35,200 nucleotides of DNA from Thermoflexus hugenholtzii JAD2. GTDB taxonomy: Bacteria; Chloroflexota; UBA11872; UBA12225. How positions within the stretch are numbered: position 1 is the first letter of the stretch; each line of letters opens with the position of its first letter. Below the pieces are notes generated by a model, which had not been told where the DNA came from, did no database searches, and saw only the letters and a list, made by a program, of their open reading frames with translations. The stretch covers positions 1-35,200 of the forward strand of contig CAMDTO010000012.1 in assembly GCA_945907765.1 (NCBI GenBank), given 5' to 3'. This document shows positions 33,224-35,200 of this stretch, piece after piece. The translations under genes were made by a program, and so were the position numbers.

Positions 33224-33261
33224 CGCGGAATGTACGCGGAATGTACTCCGGTTCACATTCC
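33224..33261. repeat. 11-bp tandem duplication and inverted repeat at the resB end
   Basis: CGCGGAATGTA occurs twice in immediate tandem (33224-33234 and 33235-33245). GGAATGT (33238-33244) is also inverted as ACATTCC (33255-33261), overlapping the resB stop codon. The inverted pair could form an RNA hairpin in the resB-ccsA message, with no T-run beside it. The next 100 bases to ccsA also contain ACCCCT/AGGGGT. Confidence 0.55.
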
Positions 33262-34812
33262 GGCCTCAATCCGGTCTCCCATCGCACTTGGTTGAACGGA
33301 CGCCACAACCGTCCCGCCAACTTGTCTCGCAAGGTGTGCACCCAAGTCGGTGAATTCGTGCGCGAAAAGGACTTCATTCACGTGGGCCGACGCAAACGTC
33401 ACCAGCGACCCACCGTCGGGTGCATCTTCGATCCGGGCCCAGATGCGACGCAGAGGCAGGTAAAAGACCGTCATTGAACCGAGCACCATGAGGGCGGCGC
33501 CGATCCAGATGACATTCACGACTGGGTTGTCCACGACCTGCAACCCTGAGAACTGGGTCTCGCGGACAAACTCGAAGGTGAAACCGACAATCTCACGCTT
33601 TTCGCCCTGCGCAAGAGTCTCGACCGCGACGGGTCGAGGCTGCTTCGGGGCGAAGATTTCCAACCGGACACTCCCCGCGGGGATTACCGGATCCGGAGCT
33701 TGCAACGAGGCAGACGGAACGAGGACGAAGACGGCAAATTGACGGTTCCCTAATACGAAGTTCCCGCCGTTTCTTGTCACGCCATCGCCGTCATATTTGA
33801 AACCAAGCGCGGTGCTGTCTTCATAGATGATGGCACCTTCGGCATTTCTCACGCGCATTGCCACGGCCGGACCGAAGAAGGCCTGGTGGAAGCGGACGGT
33901 CCCCACGTCCAAGGGTTCATTGACCCTGATGGTTCCGCGGGAGGCTTCCTTGCCGTCCTTGAGGACCACTACCTCGGACCGGAAGTCGGAGGCAGTCCCA
34001 TTCGGGAAGTATTCCTCGACGAACGCCTCATTACGGAGCACGAGACCGGTGTCGTGACCGACCGCTCGGGTGGTGCCTTCAGGGACCATGAAGGCGTCTT
34101 CGCGCCAACCGGTTACGTTCCCAAGCACCCCGGCACCGAGAATGATGATGAGGCCGAGGTGGTTGGCAAAGGTGCCGTACTTCCCGTAACGGTTCCGATC
34201 GGCATAGATTGCGAGGGTAGCGCCGTCATTCCAATCGATGGTCCGGTAGCCACGTCGACGCATGACCGTCGAAAGACGTGGCCGGAGTTCGGCCGGCTGA
34301 TCGTTGACGGAGATCCTGATTTGCAGCGGCGCCCTGCTGAAGAAGCGTGTGGATACCTTGACGGGCGGTCGCCTGACAACGGCGATGATCCCGGGGGTGC
34401 GCGACGCCACATTGACCATGATGGAGAGCGAGAGGAGCGCAAGGAGCCCGCGGAACCAGAGGCTCTGGAACACGCGGTAGAACTCCAATGCCTCGAAGAT
34501 GGACGCCCAAGGTTCGCCGTACCGCCCGCGTGGACCCGCGAGCCATGCGTCGAACAGTTCCGGGGATGCCTGAACGTCCCCTGGCGCCTGCATGATGACC
34601 GTGCCAATGAACACGCTGATGGCAGTCAGTGCGATCAGGACCACCCCAAAGCGGATTGAGACGAGCACATTCCAGATGTGGTCGAACCAGTCGCGACTGT
34701 GCGTCCCGGCGCGGGGTGCAGGTGCCATGCCGTCCGCCATTGGCTTCGGAGCCAATGGTTTAACTTCGGTGTCGGCCCGTTTGTCCGGCGTGAGCGTTCC
34801 CGTCGCGGTCAT
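33253..34812 (-). CDS. resB: Cytochrome c biogenesis protein ResB/Ccs1 (System II)
   Basis: Haem-binding partner of CcsA. The 519-residue protein has a polar N-terminus, then three membrane helices (about 60-80 FGVVLIALTAISVFIGTVI; about 125-145 SLWFRGLLALLSLSIMVNVA; about 215-235 FANHLGLIIILGAGVLG). A large extracytoplasmic domain follows (about 240-450), then a final helix (VVNVIWIGAALMVLGSMTVF). The His in FANHLGLI matches the ResB haem ligand region. GGAGGGG precedes ATG 34812; the frame extends to 34854, but ATG 34812 has the ribosome site. It is the first gene of resB-ccsA-resA and is divergent from groES. Confidence 0.93.
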   Translation of the reverse strand: MTATGTLTPDKRADTEVKPLAPKPMADGMAPAPRAGTHSRDWFDHIWNVLVSIRFGVVLIALTAISVFIGTVIMQAPGDVQASPELFDAWLAGPRGRYGEPWASIFEALEFYRVFQSLWFRGLLALLSLSIMVNVASRTPGIIAVVRRPPVKVSTRFFSRAPLQIRISVNDQPAELRPRLSTVMRRRGYRTIDWNDGATLAIYADRNRYGKYGTFANHLGLIIILGAGVLGNVTGWREDAFMVPEGTTRAVGHDTGLVLRNEAFVEEYFPNGTASDFRSEVVVLKDGKEASRGTIRVNEPLDVGTVRFHQAFFGPAVAMRVRNAEGAIIYEDSTALGFKYDGDGVTRNGGNFVLGNRQFAVFVLVPSASLQAPDPVIPAGSVRLEIFAPKQPRPVAVETLAQGEKREIVGFTFEFVRETQFSGLQVVDNPVVNVIWIGAALMVLGSMTVFYLPLRRIWARIEDAPDGGSLVTFASAHVNEVLFAHEFTDLGAHLARQVGGTVVASVQPSAMGDRIEAGM

Positions 34813-34872
34813 CTCGGTATCCCCTCCTAGTCTACCGATGAAACCGTCGCCCACGGTTGTCGCGCGGGGCGA

Positions 34873-34899
34873 TTAGCAGTCTTCCGCGGAGAGTGCTAG
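34873..34899 (+). promoter_or_regulatory. CIRCE operator (HrcA binding site)
   Basis: TTAGCAGTC - nine bases - GAGTGCTAG, against the consensus TTAGCACTC-N9-GAGTGCTAA: one mismatch in each arm. It lies about 205 bases upstream of groES. HrcA represses groESL and dnaK operons through this element in many bacteria. hrcA itself is not in the window. Confidence 0.9.
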
Positions 34900-34901
34900 A
34901 C
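34873..34901 (+). promoter_or_regulatory. Predicted groES promoter embedded in CIRCE
   Basis: TTAGCA (34873-34878) and TAGACT (34896-34901) are exactly 17 bases apart, and both are formed largely by the CIRCE arms. HrcA bound there would cover the whole promoter core. Each hexamer matches the consensus at four positions. The start would fall near 34908, next to an ATG. Confidence 0.45.
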
Positions 34902-34906
34902 TCACC

Positions 34907-34966
34907 ATGCCAACGTTCCGCACAGGCGATGTCGTTCGGATGCGCCTCTTCGATCGCAGTAATTGA
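34907..34966 (+). CDS. Possible 19-codon leader ORF in the groES 5' region
   Basis: ATG at 34907 opens a frame MPTFRTGDVVRMRLFDRSN ended by TGA at 34964. It begins five bases after the predicted -10 box, so its message would be leaderless, as also inferred elsewhere in the window. No ribosome site or homologue is recognised. It may be chance. Confidence 0.25.
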   Translation: MPTFRTGDVVRMRLFDRSN

Positions 34967-35064
34967 TTGGATTGGGGTGTCCGGAGGTGATTGCCTGAGC
35001 CTTGTCCGATTCCGTGGCCGCGAGCATGCGCGAGCGTGTGCGACGGCGAATGATTCCGATGCGA

Positions 35065-35079
35065 GCCGGGTGACCCGGC
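35065..35079 (+). other. Hairpin just upstream of the groES ribosome site
   Basis: GCCGGG (35065-35070) and CCCGGC (35074-35079) form a perfect six-pair stem with a three-base loop, ending 11 bases before the GGGAGG of groES. It could shape access to the ribosome site or protect the RNA. No T-run follows. Confidence 0.4.
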
Positions 35080-35105
35080 GTGACCGATTAGGGAGGTCAG
35101 ACCAC

Positions 35106-35200
35106 ATGTCTACGGCAACCGCGACTCGGCTTAAGCCACTGGGTGACAAAGTGGTAGTGCGGCCGACGCAGCGCGAAGAAACGACTAAGAGCGGAATCGT
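35106..35200 (+). CDS. groES: GroES co-chaperonin (partial, 3' end beyond window)
   Basis: The first 31 codons are visible. After a short leader MSTATATR the sequence LKPLGDKVVVRPTQREETTKSG matches the GroES start (RPLGDRVVV, then the EEKT-GG mobile loop region). GroES caps GroEL and is normally followed by groEL. ATG 35106 has GGGAGG nine bases upstream. The CIRCE element upstream indicates heat-shock control by HrcA. The six or so extra residues before the usual start are a small variation. Confidence 0.93.
   Translation, partial: MSTATATRLKPLGDKVVVRPTQREETTKSGI

Overview
The window is a GC-rich bacterial chromosome segment, densely coded, with GTG and TTG starts and many 4-base stop/start overlaps. 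The gene set (PilZ and zinc-ribbon membrane proteins, a type Ibeta DAHP synthase with an ACT-like N-terminus, a T-box ahead of trp genes, CIRCE ahead of groES, System II cytochrome c genes) suits a Chloroflexota-type organism. That placement is an inference from gene style, not from a marker gene. Nothing looks like a phage, insertion sequence or CRISPR array; the only compositional oddity is a very AT-rich patch at about 52-113.

Layout on the + strand: rdgB and dinG; then a regulated shikimate operon aroF-aroA-aroE-aroC-aroK-aroB; then a PilZ protein, a small proline-rich membrane protein, a greA gene fused to a recombinase-like N-terminal domain, a membrane zinc-ribbon protein and maf. On the - strand (14043-22338) lies a complete tryptophan operon read trpE-trpG-trpD-trpC-trpF-trpS-trpB-trpA. 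A divergent yibE/F-like gene follows, then a - strand group (small membrane protein, response regulator, membrane protein, GT4 glycosyltransferase). Next is the + strand t6A-tRNA/ribosome-modification cluster tsaE-tsaB-(DoxX-like)-rimI-tsaD, the - strand cytochrome c maturation set resB-ccsA-resA, and finally the start of groES behind a CIRCE operator.

The most striking content is regulatory. Upstream of aroF, and in no recognised long frame, is a 33-codon leader ORF (3724-3825) carrying a Phe-Tyr-Phe-Phe codon run. It is followed by a hairpin and a strong intrinsic terminator, with a TTGACA promoter placed so that the transcript would start almost at the ATG. This has the layout of ribosome-stalling attenuation by Phe/Tyr supply for the common aromatic pathway. 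The trp operon instead carries a T-box riboswitch, whose TGGC bulge matches the GCCA end expected for tRNA-Trp and which has a UGG candidate specifier; the operon includes trpS. Chorismate supply and tryptophan synthesis therefore appear to be controlled by two different transcription-attenuation devices, one reading Phe/Tyr and one reading uncharged tRNA-Trp.

Other points: several -10 boxes of the TACxxT/TAGACT type sit 5-9 bases before an ATG, suggesting leaderless mRNAs. The response regulator has lost its phospho-acceptor Asp (Glu instead) and ends at an amber codon where the wing Tyr would be. DinG carries what looks like a degenerate exonuclease remnant at its N-terminus.
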